Source: Halostella salina (GTDB taxonomy: Archaea; Halobacteriota; Halobacteria; Halobacteriales; Natronoarchaeaceae). From it: DNA of 64,000 nt. The DNA lies in NCBI RefSeq assembly GCF_003675855.1, contig NZ_RCIH01000006.1, positions 215,961 to 279,960 on the forward strand, in the 5' to 3' direction. Both the position numbers and the translations under genes were made by a program. The first letter of the stretch is position 1; every line of letters starts with the position of its first letter. The notes under the pieces were generated by a model, which made no database searches, was not told where the DNA came from, and saw only the letters and a list, made by a program, of their open reading frames with translations. This document shows positions 25,209 to 34,434 of the stretch, piece after piece.

Positions 25209-25898
25209 ATGCCCTCCACAGCTACCGACCCGTCCGAACCCCGCGAGAGCGGGACGGGTAGTTCGCCGGACAGGACGCTCGACTGGGTCGTCTCGGTCCT
25301 GCTCGTCCTGCAGGGGCTGTTGCTCGCCGTCGTCGGCGTCTCCCTCTATCAGTTCGCGTCGCCGGCACGGAGCCGGGAGATCGTCGCGGAAATCGAGGTC
25401 CAGCCGACGGTCGTGGACGAGGCGGTTCTCGTCGACGTGGTCACCCAACTGACGACGTGGGCCGGAGTCGGAACGGCGGCCGCGGGCGTGCTGTTGCTCG
25501 TGCTCGGGGCGGCGTTTCCGCACTACCGGACCCGCCTGCGGCGACGGACCGGCGAGCCATCGCCGCCGGTCGACGACCTGACCGCCTTCGCCGTCGGTGC
25601 GGCGGCGTCCGGAGTCACGGGGTCGGTCCCGCTCGGCCCGGCGGCCGTCGGCGGCGTCCTCGGGTACTACCGCGACGGGGACCGGGCGGACGGCCTCCGG
25701 CTCGGTCTCCTTGCGGGTCTCGGCGTCGCGGCTCCGGCCGTGGTACTGGTCGCATTTCCGATCGCGGCGACCGCGACCGGTTCGGCCGCGCCGGTCGCGG
25801 CGGTACTCGCCGTCGCGGCGTTCGTGAGCGCGCTCTACGCGGTCGCAGTGAGCGCGCTCGGCGGCGTCTTCGGTGCCGTGATCGCCGACCGGGACTGA
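25209..25898 (+). CDS. DUF5518-like membrane protein
   Basis: 229 residues, a cytoplasmic acidic N-terminus and about five membrane helices. The pair WVVSVLLVLQGLLLAVVGVS and TTWAGVGTAAAGVLLLVLGA are followed by a DUF5518-type half (AVGGVLGYYRDGDRADGLRL, then GLLAGLGVAAPAVVLVAFPI). Members are haloarchaeal and of unknown function. It stands convergent to the quinone reductase gene with only 3 bp between stops. Confidence 0.75.
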   Translation: MPSTATDPSEPRESGTGSSPDRTLDWVVSVLLVLQGLLLAVVGVSLYQFASPARSREIVAEIEVQPTVVDEAVLVDVVTQLTTWAGVGTAAAGVLLLVLGAAFPHYRTRLRRRTGEPSPPVDDLTAFAVGAAASGVTGSVPLGPAAVGGVLGYYRDGDRADGLRLGLLAGLGVAAPAVVLVAFPIAATATGSAAPVAAVLAVAAFVSALYAVAVSALGGVFGAVIADRD

Positions 25899-25901
25899 GG
25901 A

Positions 25902-26876
25902 TTACGCGGGTTTCAGCACGACCTTCCCGGTCGACCCGCGGTTCTCGATGAACTCGTGGGCCTCGGCGGCGTCGGCCAGCGGGAACGATTCGCCGACGAT
26001 CACTTCGAGTTCACCCGACTGCAGTCCCTGCTGGAGGTCGGGCACGGCCTGCAGCACGCGGTTGGGGTCGGTCCGCATCGCGCGCCCGAGGTGGTAGCCG
26101 ATGACGCTCTTGTTGCCGAAGAGGAGCGTTCCGGTGTCGACCTCGCCGGGCCGGCCGCTGGCCGCGCCGTAGGCGACGATCCGGCCGAACTGCGGGATAG
26201 CGTCGAGGCTCTCCGAGAACGTCTCGCCGCCGACGCCGTCGAGCACGATGTCGACGCCCTCGCCGTCGGTGATCTCGTCGACGCGTTCGACGAAGTCGTC
26301 CTCGACGTAGTTGATGGGATGGTCGCAGCCGAGGTCGCTGGCCAGGTCAAGCTTCTCCCGCGTGCTCGCGGTGCCGAACACCTCCGCGCCGGCCCGGGAT
26401 GCGAGCTGGACCGCGGCGGTGCCGACGCCGCCCGCGGCGGCGTGGATCAGCACGCGCTCGTCCTCTTTCAGGTCGCCCCACCCGAACAGGCAGCCGTGGG
26501 CGGTGAGGAACTGGACGGGGAACCCGGCGGCCTCCTCGAACGACATCCCGTCGGGGATCGGGAACAGCGAGGCCGTGTCGGCGGTGACGTACTCGGCGTA
26601 CGCGTTCCCGTTCGTCATCGCGACGACGCGGTCGCCCACGTCCAGCCCGACGCCTTCGCCGACGGCGTCGACCGTGCCGGCGGCCTCCATCCCCGGGACG
26701 TACGGCGGTTCGGGACCGCCCTCGTAGTGGCCGCGGCGCTGCATCACGTCGGCGAAGTTGATCCCGGCGGCCTCGACGGCGACCCGGACCTCGCCCTCAC
26801 CGGGCTCGGGCGTCTCCCGGTCGACGACACTCATCGTCTCGCTCGTGCCGAACTCCTGAACCTCGATGGCCTGCAT
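25902..26876 (-). CDS. NADPH:quinone oxidoreductase, MDR family
   Basis: 324 residues. Zinc-free medium-chain dehydrogenase/reductase: GroES-like N-terminus with AAGINFADVMQRRGHY, Rossmann motif HAAAGGVGTAAVQLA for NADPH, and the C-terminal SLADAAEAH-type segment with GKVVLKP. It reduces quinones or enones with NADPH. It is complete, monocistronic, and has a divergent-type paralogue at 59763-60719. The start at 26876 gives MQAIEVQEFG. Confidence 0.88.
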   Translation of the reverse strand: MQAIEVQEFGTSETMSVVDRETPEPGEGEVRVAVEAAGINFADVMQRRGHYEGGPEPPYVPGMEAAGTVDAVGEGVGLDVGDRVVAMTNGNAYAEYVTADTASLFPIPDGMSFEEAAGFPVQFLTAHGCLFGWGDLKEDERVLIHAAAGGVGTAAVQLASRAGAEVFGTASTREKLDLASDLGCDHPINYVEDDFVERVDEITDGEGVDIVLDGVGGETFSESLDAIPQFGRIVAYGAASGRPGEVDTGTLLFGNKSVIGYHLGRAMRTDPNRVLQAVPDLQQGLQSGELEVIVGESFPLADAAEAHEFIENRGSTGKVVLKPA

Positions 26877-26981
26877 GGTACCGTCGTACGGACGAGCGGC
26901 GGATAAAGCTCCGTGAACGGGGGGAAACCGCGGCTCCGTTCCACGCCGGGCACGCCGGAGCGCGTTTCATCGTGTCCGCTT

Positions 26982-27725
26982 TCAGGCCAGTTCCGCGGCG
27001 ACGCCGTCCAGATGGTCGATGCCGACGACGGCGAGCACGTCGCCCTGTCTTCGCAGGTCCTCCAGCTTCGCGGCCATGCACGCCTCGCGCGTGGCGTCCC
27101 GCAGGTGGACCGGCTCGGGCGTCTCGAACGCCCGGGTGAGCGAGAGGCTTCGAGACGCCTGCCGCCGTTCGTCCGCCGCCTGGGTCTCGGGCGGGTCGTT
27201 CGCGGTGCAGTCGTGGTCGACCGGCCGGTCCAGTTCGACAGTGCGCCCAGTCAGCCGGGCGACGGCCGCGCCGGCCCGACAGACGAGCGCGTGCCGGGTG
27301 ACGCTCGCGACGCCGCGGAGGACCCGGGCGACGGTGCGGGGCGACGGGCGCTCGTCGCGGATCCGGGCAGCGAGCCGGTGGACAAAGGCGGCGCTGGGCG
27401 CGTCGATGCCGGTCACGTCGCAGTCGGCCGCCCGGATGGCTGCACTCATCTCGCCGCCGCGAGACGGCGGGCCCCCGTCCGCCGCGTCGGCGTACGCCTC
27501 GAACAGCGGGAGCGCGAGCGGCGAGAGTTCCAGCGCGACGGTCGCGGGGTCGCGGGCGTCGATCAGCGCCCGGACGCGGTGGACGCTGGCGGGGTGGTCG
27601 TGGACGACGCCGACGAGCGTCACGTCGCCGGGGGCGGCCGATCCGTCGCCGACAGCCGACTCGTCGGCGGTGACGGTTCGCACGTACTCGTCGTGGAGGC
27701 GGGGGTCGTCGCGGGCGGGAGCCAT
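26982..27725 (-). CDS. TraB/GumN-like protein
   Basis: 247 residues. The order of motifs matches TraB-like (ChaN/EreA clan) proteins: VTLVGVVHDHPASVHRVRAL at the start, ATVALELSPLALPLFEAYAD, IDAPSAAFVHRLAARI in the middle and VLAVVGIDHLDGVAAEL at the end, where His residues could bind metal. TraB-fold proteins are suspected metalloproteases or hydrolases. No membrane domain follows, unlike many archaeal TraB proteins. Stand-alone gene of unknown role. Confidence 0.6.
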   Translation of the reverse strand: MAPARDDPRLHDEYVRTVTADESAVGDGSAAPGDVTLVGVVHDHPASVHRVRALIDARDPATVALELSPLALPLFEAYADAADGGPPSRGGEMSAAIRAADCDVTGIDAPSAAFVHRLAARIRDERPSPRTVARVLRGVASVTRHALVCRAGAAVARLTGRTVELDRPVDHDCTANDPPETQAADERRQASRSLSLTRAFETPEPVHLRDATREACMAAKLEDLRRQGDVLAVVGIDHLDGVAAELA

Positions 27726-27979
27726 TCGCTACGGACGCCTACGACCGCGGACGGATAACCGTTGCTTTCCGCCGGACGATCGGGATTTCGACAGGTCGGT
27801 CGTGTGAACCGCCGGAGTTCGTCGGTCCGCGTGCTGGCGAAAGCCCTCGTTACCCGTCGCCGCCGGACGGAACGCGGTCGGCATCCGACCGATGACGGTT
27901 GGCAAGCCCGGCTTACGGGCTGGAACGGACGGAACGACTGCCGTCGCTTATTGAATCCCCCGTCGCGGTTCCGGTCGGA

Positions 27980-28222
27980 ATGCGATCCAACATCACAGAC
28001 GACGACGAGGGGAAGCACGTGGTCAACGCCGACGGCGACAAGGTGGGCATCGTGAAGGACGTCCGGGCCGGCACGGCACACGTCGACCCCGACCCGGGGA
28101 TGACCGACAGGATCATGTCCAAACTCGGCTGGGGCGACATGGACGACGACACGTACCCGCTGCAGGAGGCGAACGTCGACGCTGTCACCGACGATGAGGT
28201 TCGACTGAAGCGCGACCTGTAG
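27980..28222 (+). CDS. PRC-barrel domain protein
   Basis: 80 residues. The N-terminal half NITDDDEGKHVVNADGDKVG, then IVKDVRAGTAHVDPDP, is a PRC-barrel as in the photoreaction-centre H subunit and RimM. Haloarchaea have many such small stand-alone barrels, with assumed roles in protein or RNA contacts. The ATG at 27980 follows a CTTATTGAA box by about 30 nt. A T5 tract lies 20 nt downstream. Confidence 0.85.
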   Translation: MRSNITDDDEGKHVVNADGDKVGIVKDVRAGTAHVDPDPGMTDRIMSKLGWGDMDDDTYPLQEANVDAVTDDEVRLKRDL

Positions 28223-28322
28223 CAGTCGTCGCTAGCGCGGTTTTTATTATATTTGGATGTGAAACGGGGGAGAGAGATCGGTAAGTGAGTGGGCGAATCG
28301 ACCGTTGTTAATTCCGGAACTG
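28223..28322. other. AT-rich gap with terminator-like T tract
   Basis: GGTTTTTATTATATTTGG at 28240-28257 is a probable terminator for the PRC-barrel gene. The sequence from here through about 28760 is clearly less G+C-rich than the rest of the window. Confidence 0.5.
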
Positions 28323-28670
28323 TCAGTACCGGAGTAGTTCGTCGGGGAGGCGATAGCCGGTTTCGTCCTGTTTGAACTGGAACGAGTCAACGACTGAATC
28401 CAACGATAGGGGGCCGTAGACGTGTGGAAATGCGCTGCTCCCGTCGTCTCCCGATTCGTATCGAACTGGTGAGTCGAGCTTGGATTCGTCCAGGACGAGA
28501 AGCATCATATCATCGTCGGTAGCGTGGTTGATGTCGGCAACGATGACTATCTGTCCCGGTTTCGAACAGTGAACGAACCCTTCTGTGGCAAGTGAGTCCG
28601 GACGATGTTCCCCAGTCTCCTGAAACGATTGCCAGTCTGCTCGGGAAAGTGTATGGACGATGTATGCCAT
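28323..28670 (-). CDS. DUF952 domain protein
   Basis: 115 residues, MAYIVHTLSRADWQSFQETG, then TEGFVHCSKPGQIVIVADIN, then LDESKLDSPVRYE and AFPHVYGPLSLDSVV, the conserved DUF952 layout. The family occurs widely in bacteria and has a fold related to ADP-ribosyl or NAD-binding proteins; its role is unknown. Codons here use A and T at third positions far more often than the neighbours do, and the flanks are AT-rich, which points to horizontal acquisition. Confidence 0.85.
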   Translation of the reverse strand: MAYIVHTLSRADWQSFQETGEHRPDSLATEGFVHCSKPGQIVIVADINHATDDDMMLLVLDESKLDSPVRYESGDDGSSAFPHVYGPLSLDSVVDSFQFKQDETGYRLPDELLRY

Positions 28671-28777
28671 CTCGTGAGAAAATCGGCTCCTGACAAATAT
28701 TGTTGCTGTATGTAACGTATATTTCGCCCCGGAGACAGGTGAAGGAATTGAATAGGCTACTACCGGCGGCCCGTGAG

Positions 28778-29782
28778 CTACTGCTCGGGCGCGAGCGCCT
28801 CCAGCGTCTCGCGCGCCTCGTCGACCGTCGCGCCGCGCGGGAACCCGACGGCGACGGCGTCGACGCCGTCAATCGACGCGAACTTCTCGAACTGCTCGCG
28901 CGCTCGCTCGGGCGTGCCCACCGCGGCGAGGTCGTCGATGAGTTCGTCGTCCAGCAGTTCGTTGGCGCGCTCGCGGTCGCCGCTCGCCCACGCCGCGGCC
29001 ACCTCGTTAGCCACCTCCTCGTGGCCCTGCCGGGCCAGCGAGTCGCGGTAGTAGGTGCCCATCCCGCCGATGTAGAAGGCGCTGTGCTGGAGGCCGAGTT
29101 CGCGGGCGCGCTCGCCGTCCTCCAGCGCACAGCAGGTCAGCGACAGCGTGACGCGCACGTCGTCGGGGTCGCGGTCGCCGAGTTCCGCGCCGCGGCGCAG
29201 GTTGTCCAGCCGGTCGCGCATGCCGTCGGGCGTGAACACGGTGGCGTGCCAGCCGTCGGCGAAGCGCCCGCAGAGCTCGACCGCCTTCGGTCCCATCCCG
29301 GCGGCGTCGACCGGCGGCGCGGGGTCGGGCGGTTCGGAGCGCAGGCGGAAGCCGGCGAGGTTGAAGATGTCGCCGTCGTAGTTCAGCTCCTCCCCGGCGA
29401 GGACGCGCTTGATGATGTCGACGTACTCGCGGGTCCGGCGGAGCGGGCGCTCGAAGTCGACGCCGTGCCAGCCCTCGATGACGGCGGGACCGCTCGGGCC
29501 GATGCCGAGGCGGAGGCGGCCGTCCGACACCTCCTGAAGCGTTGCGGCGGTCTGGCCCATCAGCGCCGGCGACCGCGCGTAGACGTTGAGGATGCTCGGG
29601 CCGATACCGATCTCGTCGGTGCCGTGGGCGATGCTGGTCAGGCTGGTGACGGCGTCGCGGCCCCACGTCTCCGGGAGCCAGGCGCGCTCATATCCGAGGT
29701 CCTCCGCCTGCTGCGAGAGGTCGACGAGCGTGTCGACGCTCGGCTGCGCCGCGACGGGCAGGTGGACGGTGCGGTCGGTCAT
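28778..29782 (-). CDS. LLM-class F420-dependent oxidoreductase
   Basis: 334 residues, luciferase-like TIM barrel. Segments SQQAEDLGYERAWLPETWGR near the start, IGIGPSILNVYARSPALMGQ, LGIGPSGPAVIEGWHG and GMGPKAVELCGRFADGWHAT belong to the F420-dependent (Mer-like) branch common in haloarchaea. It catalyses hydride transfer between F420 and an unknown substrate. The start overlaps the stop of the upstream SDR gene by 4 bp, so the two probably act in one pathway. Confidence 0.88.
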   Translation of the reverse strand: MTDRTVHLPVAAQPSVDTLVDLSQQAEDLGYERAWLPETWGRDAVTSLTSIAHGTDEIGIGPSILNVYARSPALMGQTAATLQEVSDGRLRLGIGPSGPAVIEGWHGVDFERPLRRTREYVDIIKRVLAGEELNYDGDIFNLAGFRLRSEPPDPAPPVDAAGMGPKAVELCGRFADGWHATVFTPDGMRDRLDNLRRGAELGDRDPDDVRVTLSLTCCALEDGERARELGLQHSAFYIGGMGTYYRDSLARQGHEEVANEVAAAWASGDRERANELLDDELIDDLAAVGTPERAREQFEKFASIDGVDAVAVGFPRGATVDEARETLEALAPEQ

Positions 29783-30555
29783 ACGTCGGGGTTCTCCATG
29801 ATGTCCGGAAGCCCTGCCGGGGTGATCGTCTGCCCGACCACGTAGGACGCGGCGGGGCTGGCGAGGAACTGCGCCACGTCGGCGATCTCCTCGCTGGTGC
29901 CGATGCGTCGCTCGACCTCGTCGCGCTCTATCTCGTCGGCGCTGACGCCCATCTGGCTCTCGACGCCGGGCGTGGCGACGAAGCCGGGCGAGATGCAGTT
30001 GACGCGGACGCCGTCGCCCGCCCACTCGTGGGCTAGCGTCGTCGTGAGGTTGATCACGCCGGCCTTGGCCGCGGCGTAGTGGCTCATGTACGGCGCGCCC
30101 TGCTCGCCGGCGACGCTGGCGAGGTTGACGACGCTCCCGCCGCCGTCCTTCAGGTGCTCGCCGGCGACCTGCGTGCAGTGGTACGTGCCCGTCAGGTTGA
30201 TGTCGACGATGGTGCCCCAGCCGTTCGGGGAGATGTCGTCGAAGTTCGCCATGAAGCTCGCGCCGGCGTTGTTCACGAGCACGTCCAGCCCGCCGAACTC
30301 CTCGACCGTGGCCTCGACCAGCGCCTCGACGGCGTCGCGCTCGGTCACGTCGCACTCGACGGCGAGCGCGTCACCCGGGCGCTCGCTGTCCGCGATCCCG
30401 TCGGCGACCGGTTCGACGTTGTCGATGTCGCGGGAGCAGACGACCACGTCGACGCCGTCGTCCGCGAACCGCTCGGCGATCCGCTTGCCGATACCGCTCG
30501 ACGCGCCCGTTACCACCGCGGTCTCGCCGTCGACGCGGAACTGTTCGACCGTCAC
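29779..30555 (-). CDS. Short-chain dehydrogenase/reductase
   Basis: 258 residues. Classical SDR: TGASSGIGKRIA cofactor loop, acidic residue position replaced by CSRD favouring NADP(H), NNAG motif, catalytic Ser in LASVAGEQGAP, and YAAAKAG active site. It is first in an operon with the F420-type oxidoreductase. The start at 30555 follows a TATA-like element (30586-30593, minus strand) by about 34 nt. Confidence 0.88.
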   Translation of the reverse strand: MTVEQFRVDGETAVVTGASSGIGKRIAERFADDGVDVVVCSRDIDNVEPVADGIADSERPGDALAVECDVTERDAVEALVEATVEEFGGLDVLVNNAGASFMANFDDISPNGWGTIVDINLTGTYHCTQVAGEHLKDGGGSVVNLASVAGEQGAPYMSHYAAAKAGVINLTTTLAHEWAGDGVRVNCISPGFVATPGVESQMGVSADEIERDEVERRIGTSEEIADVAQFLASPAASYVVGQTITPAGLPDIMENPDV

Positions 30556-30585
30556 GCGGACCCCTCCGTGCGTGTCATTGTCACG

Positions 30586-30593
30586 AATTTATA
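30586..30593 (-). promoter_or_regulatory. TATA element of the SDR operon
   Basis: On the minus strand TATAAATT lies about 34 nt before the SDR start codon. It is the left member of a divergent promoter pair. Confidence 0.5.
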
Positions 30594-30648
30594 CACAGTC
30601 AACGCCCATAAAGTTGTGCGGTCGGGAGAAACCGACATCGCGCCGGAA

Positions 30649-30655
30649 GTTTATT
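30649..30655 (+). promoter_or_regulatory. TATA element of the APH-like gene
   Basis: GTTTATT is centred 29 nt before the ATG at 30681, as for a leaderless transcript. Confidence 0.5.
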
Positions 30656-30680
30656 CGTCGTCCCTGCCCTGCGGTGGCAC

Positions 30681-31742
30681 ATGGCGGACGACTACTACGA
30701 GCGCCTCGTCGACGAGGACGCGCTCCGGACCTACCTCGAATCCGAACTCGGCCCGGCCGACGGGTTCGACGTACAGCGCCACCGCGAGGGCCACTCCAAC
30801 GAGACGCTGTTTCTCCAGTGGGGCGACCGCGACCTGGTGGTCCGGCGGCCCCCGCCGGGCGAGACGGCGGACAAGGCCCACGACGTGCTCCGCGAGTACC
30901 GCGTCGTCGACGCGCTGCAGGACGGGCCGGTGCCGGTTCCGACCACGGTGCTGGCCTGCGACGACGAGAGCGTGATCGGCGACGAGTTCTACCTGATGGA
31001 GCGTGTCGAGGGCGACGTGATCCGCGACGCGGAGCCGGAGCGCTTCGCCGACCCCGACCGGCGGCGACGGCTCGGCGAGGAACTGGTCGACGGGCTGGCG
31101 GCGATCCACGGCGTCGACTACGAGGCGGTCGGCCTCGGCGAGTTCGGCCACCCCGAGGGCTTCGCCGAGCGGCAGGTGCGGCGCTGGTCCGAACAGCTCA
31201 CCTGGGCGTTCTCGAAGACGGCCGACGAGCGCGAGGTACCGGTGCTGTACGACGTGATGGAGTGGCTCACCGACAACGCGCCCGAAGACCACCCCCACAC
31301 GCTCGTCCACGGCGACTACAAGCTCGACAACGTGATGTACGGGCCGAGCGAGGACCCTGAACTCGTCGGCGTGTTCGACTGGGAGATGAGCACGCTGGGC
31401 GACCCGCTGACCGACCTCGGCTGGATGCTGTCGGTCTGGCGCGACCCGAAAGACCCCGAACCGCCCGCGTCGAACATGGTGACCCGCGTCATGGAGGCGG
31501 AGGGGTACCCCACCCGGCGGGAACTCGTCGACCGCTACGAGGCGAAGACCGGCATCGAGTACGAGAACGACCGCTTCTACCGCGCGCTGGCGGTGTACAA
31601 GCTCGCCGCGCTGGGCGAGATGTTTTTCGCGCGCTACCTGCAGGACGACGCAGACGACCCCCTGTATCCGAAGATGGAGGAGACGGTCCCGGCGCTGGGC
31701 GAGCGCGCGATGCGGATCATCGACGGCGAGGAGCCGCTCTGA
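30681..31742 (+). CDS. Phosphotransferase, APH/ACAD10-like
   Basis: 353 residues of the aminoglycoside phosphotransferase/choline kinase fold. The N-lobe holds GHSNETLFLQWGDRDLVVRR. The catalytic loop is LVHGDYKLDNVMYG at about 209, and the metal-binding motif is GVFDWEMSTLGDPLTDLGWM. This subgroup, like the kinase domain of ACAD10, occurs with acyl-CoA dehydrogenases and phosphorylates small hydroxylated molecules such as hydroxy acids. The neighbouring F420-type oxidoreductase and SDR may share a pathway with it. It is not expected to be a drug-resistance gene. Confidence 0.87.
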   Translation: MADDYYERLVDEDALRTYLESELGPADGFDVQRHREGHSNETLFLQWGDRDLVVRRPPPGETADKAHDVLREYRVVDALQDGPVPVPTTVLACDDESVIGDEFYLMERVEGDVIRDAEPERFADPDRRRRLGEELVDGLAAIHGVDYEAVGLGEFGHPEGFAERQVRRWSEQLTWAFSKTADEREVPVLYDVMEWLTDNAPEDHPHTLVHGDYKLDNVMYGPSEDPELVGVFDWEMSTLGDPLTDLGWMLSVWRDPKDPEPPASNMVTRVMEAEGYPTRRELVDRYEAKTGIEYENDRFYRALAVYKLAALGEMFFARYLQDDADDPLYPKMEETVPALGERAMRIIDGEEPL

Positions 31743-31763
31743 TCCCCGACGCCGCCCGATCGG

Positions 31764-32675
31764 TCACGGTGCGTCCCCGTTTGTCGACTCCCCGGCCATT
31801 GACAGGTGGGGTTCGACCGCGGCGATGGCGTCGGTCGGCCGGACGACGTCGTCGTCGACGGTCACGACCCCCGCGTCCGTCAGCTTCGGCAGGTCGACGT
31901 GGTGGAGGCTGGTGTACACCCGACCGCGGTGCTCCCGGTCGCCGTCCGCATCCTCCGCCTCGGCCACGCACTCTGCGAGGTCGTAGAGGGGGAGGCCGTC
32001 GCGGTCGCGGACGAGCCGTCGCAGAACGAGCCGCTGGCGGCGGTTCGACAGCAGTTCGAACAGTGTCCCGGGGTCGAGTTGCTCCGTGACGGCAGTCCGC
32101 CGGCGGCCGTCCAGGTCCAGTACGCTGTCGAACGCTCCGGCGACCGCCGCGACCGTCGCGTCCTCGCATCCACCGGTTTCGAACGCCGCACAGAGGCTCG
32201 CCGGTCGCGCCGACAGCGCCGCGCCGAACTCCTCCAAGAAGCGCGTCAGCGCCGGCAGGGAGGCGGCGTGGAGAAGCGATTCGACCGCGTCGAGGTACAC
32301 CACGGTGTCGCCCGACAGCGGCGTCCAGGCGTCGAGGAGTGACTCGACCGCGGTCCGGACGCCGTCCAGGTCGCCGGGGTCGGGCACCCCACGGACCGCG
32401 CTCTCCCCGGACGACGGCGTCGCGACCGCCGCCCGGGTGCGTTCGCCCACGTCGACGACGCCGAGATGCGTGGGGACGGTGTCGACGTGGTCCAGCCACC
32501 GCTTGACGAACCCGTCTGCGGACCGGCCACAGGCTACCGCCAGCACGGTCCGCGCGCCGGGGTCCGGGCCGGCGACGATGTCGAGGCATCTGGCACGCTC
32601 GTCGGCGCCGAACGTCCGGGCACACACGAGCGCGTGCGCCCCCGACTCTCCGAGTACTGCCCTCGTCTCCGACAT
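31764..32675 (-). CDS. DUF7504/DUF7344-like regulatory protein
   Basis: 303 residues. The N-terminal 190 residues resemble a degenerate RecA/KaiC-like domain (ARTVLAVACGRSADGFVKRW, then DTVVYLDAVESLLHAASLP) without a Walker A. The C-terminus is a winged helix with NRRQRLVLRRLVRD and SLHHVDLPKLTDAGVVTVD, as in the DUF7344 regulator at 958. This DUF7504-DUF7344 layout is a haloarchaeal signalling family with unknown input. A TATA-like TTTTATACC (minus strand, about 32715-32723) precedes the ATG at 32675. Confidence 0.75.
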   Translation of the reverse strand: MSETRAVLGESGAHALVCARTFGADERARCLDIVAGPDPGARTVLAVACGRSADGFVKRWLDHVDTVPTHLGVVDVGERTRAAVATPSSGESAVRGVPDPGDLDGVRTAVESLLDAWTPLSGDTVVYLDAVESLLHAASLPALTRFLEEFGAALSARPASLCAAFETGGCEDATVAAVAGAFDSVLDLDGRRRTAVTEQLDPGTLFELLSNRRQRLVLRRLVRDRDGLPLYDLAECVAEAEDADGDREHRGRVYTSLHHVDLPKLTDAGVVTVDDDVVRPTDAIAAVEPHLSMAGESTNGDAP

Positions 32676-32920
32676 CTTGATCTCTCCGAGTTGACACGAC
32701 GTTCGGCACCCCGTGGTATAAAACCATGTGCACCGACCACCTTCCGGGAAGGGGGAGACCGCCCGCAGGCGACATGCGAGGGATCGCTTCAGGGTTTCAC
32801 GGATCGGACCACGGGCGCTGGCCGTGGCTCCCTCGCCGGGCGACACCGCGCTCCCGTGCCGGCCGCGACACGGAGCGTCTCGCCCGCCGCGCTTTTGCCG
32901 CCACCGTCCTCATGGAGGGT

Positions 32921-34348
32921 ATGCGACTTCACTGGCACCGGCGGGACCTGCGGGTCGCGGACAACCGCGCGCTGTCGCGGGCGGCCGCCGACGGTCCCGT
33001 CGTCCCGGTCTTCGTCTTCGATCCGAACGTCCTGGCCCACGGCTCGCCGCCGCGGGTCGCGTTCATGCTGGACGCGCTTGACGCGCTGCGCGAGGCGTAC
33101 CGCGAGCGCGGGAGCGACCTGGTCGTCCGGCAGGGCGACCCGCGCGAGGTCCTTCCCGACCTCGCGGACGCCTGCGGCGCTGACGGCGTCACGTGGGCGA
33201 AGGACTACTCCGGCCTGGCGCGGGAGCGCGACGCCGCCGTCCGCAGAGCGCTGGACGACGCCGACGTGGCCCGCGAGAGCGTCCACGACGCCGTCCACCA
33301 CCCGCCCGGCTCGATCACGACCAACGACGGCGACCCGTACTCCGTGTTCACGTACTTCGGCCGGAAGTGGCTGGACCGCGAGAAGGAGTCGCCGTCCGAC
33401 CCGCCGACGGCCGACGACCTGGCCGCGCCCGACGCCGTCGACCCCGGCGAGCTTCCGACCCTGTCCGACCTCGGTTTCGACGACCCCGAGGCGGACGTGC
33501 CGCCGGCGAGCGCCGAGCGCGCCCGCGACCTGCTCGACGCGTTCGTGGACGGCCCCATCTTCGAGTACGAGGAGCGCCGGGACTACCCGGCTGACGACGT
33601 GACCTCGCGGCTCTCGGCCCATCTCAAGTGGGGAACCATCGGGATCCGGGAGGTGTACGACGCGACGGCGGACGCGATGGCAGCGGCCGAGTCAAAACCC
33701 GACGACGAGGCGGCGGACGCCGCCGAGTCCGTCGAGGAGTTCCAGTCGCAACTCGCCTGGCGGGAGTTCTACACGCACGTCCTGTTTTACAACCCCGAAG
33801 TGGTGTCGGAGAACTACAAGGCGTACGAGAACGCCATCGAGTGGCGCGAGGACCACGAGGCGCTGGACGCGTGGAAGCGGGGGAAGACGGGCTATCCGCT
33901 GGTCGACGCCGGGATGCGACAGCTCCGCGAGGAGGGGTGGATGCACAACCGCGTCCGGATGGTCGTCGCCGCGTTCCTGACGAAAGACCTCCTGATCGAC
34001 TGGCGTGAAGGGTACGACTGGTTCCGGCAGAAGCTGGTCGACCACGACACCGCGAACGACAACGGCGGCTGGCAGTGGGCCGCCTCGACCGGCACGGACG
34101 CACAGCCGTACTTCCGGATCTTCAACCCGACGAGCCAGTGCGAGCAATACGACCCGGACGGCGAGTACGTCCGCGAGTACGTCCCGGAACTGCAGGACGC
34201 GACCGCCGGGCAGATCCACGAGTGGCCCGACCTGTCGCTGACCGAGCGCCAGCGGACCGCGCCGGGCTACCCCGCCCCGATCGTCGACCACGGCGAGCGT
34301 CGCGAGGAAGCGATCGAGACGTTCGAGCGGGCACGAGGGGACGAGTAA
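32921..34348 (+). CDS. phr2: Deoxyribodipyrimidine photolyase
   Basis: 475 residues. DNA photolyase N-domain MRLHWHRRDLRVADNRALSR, then the FAD-binding domain with LKWGTIGIREVYDA, QLAWREFYTHVLF, GKTGYPLVDAGMRQLREEGW and WMHNRVRMVVAAFLTKDLLI. The IDWREGYDWF...NDNGGWQWAASTGTDAQPYFRI block is diagnostic. Class I CPD photolyase, which uses blue light to split cyclobutane pyrimidine dimers, important in brightly lit salt habitats. The ATG at 32921 gives the typical start; an ATG three codons upstream at 32912 is possible. Confidence 0.93.
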   Translation: MRLHWHRRDLRVADNRALSRAAADGPVVPVFVFDPNVLAHGSPPRVAFMLDALDALREAYRERGSDLVVRQGDPREVLPDLADACGADGVTWAKDYSGLARERDAAVRRALDDADVARESVHDAVHHPPGSITTNDGDPYSVFTYFGRKWLDREKESPSDPPTADDLAAPDAVDPGELPTLSDLGFDDPEADVPPASAERARDLLDAFVDGPIFEYEERRDYPADDVTSRLSAHLKWGTIGIREVYDATADAMAAAESKPDDEAADAAESVEEFQSQLAWREFYTHVLFYNPEVVSENYKAYENAIEWREDHEALDAWKRGKTGYPLVDAGMRQLREEGWMHNRVRMVVAAFLTKDLLIDWREGYDWFRQKLVDHDTANDNGGWQWAASTGTDAQPYFRIFNPTSQCEQYDPDGEYVREYVPELQDATAGQIHEWPDLSLTERQRTAPGYPAPIVDHGERREEAIETFERARGDE

Positions 34349-34434
34349 CGTCGGCTTACCGTCTTCGTCGGGCGCGGACCGCACCCAGCCGTTAGGTAGT
34401 TCGAGGCCCGGATCGCTGATGGGGGGTGAGACAC

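Noticed and set aside
30681..31742. Aminoglycoside resistance gene
   Set aside because: The APH fold is shared, but the length, motifs and context match the ACAD10-like metabolic subgroup.
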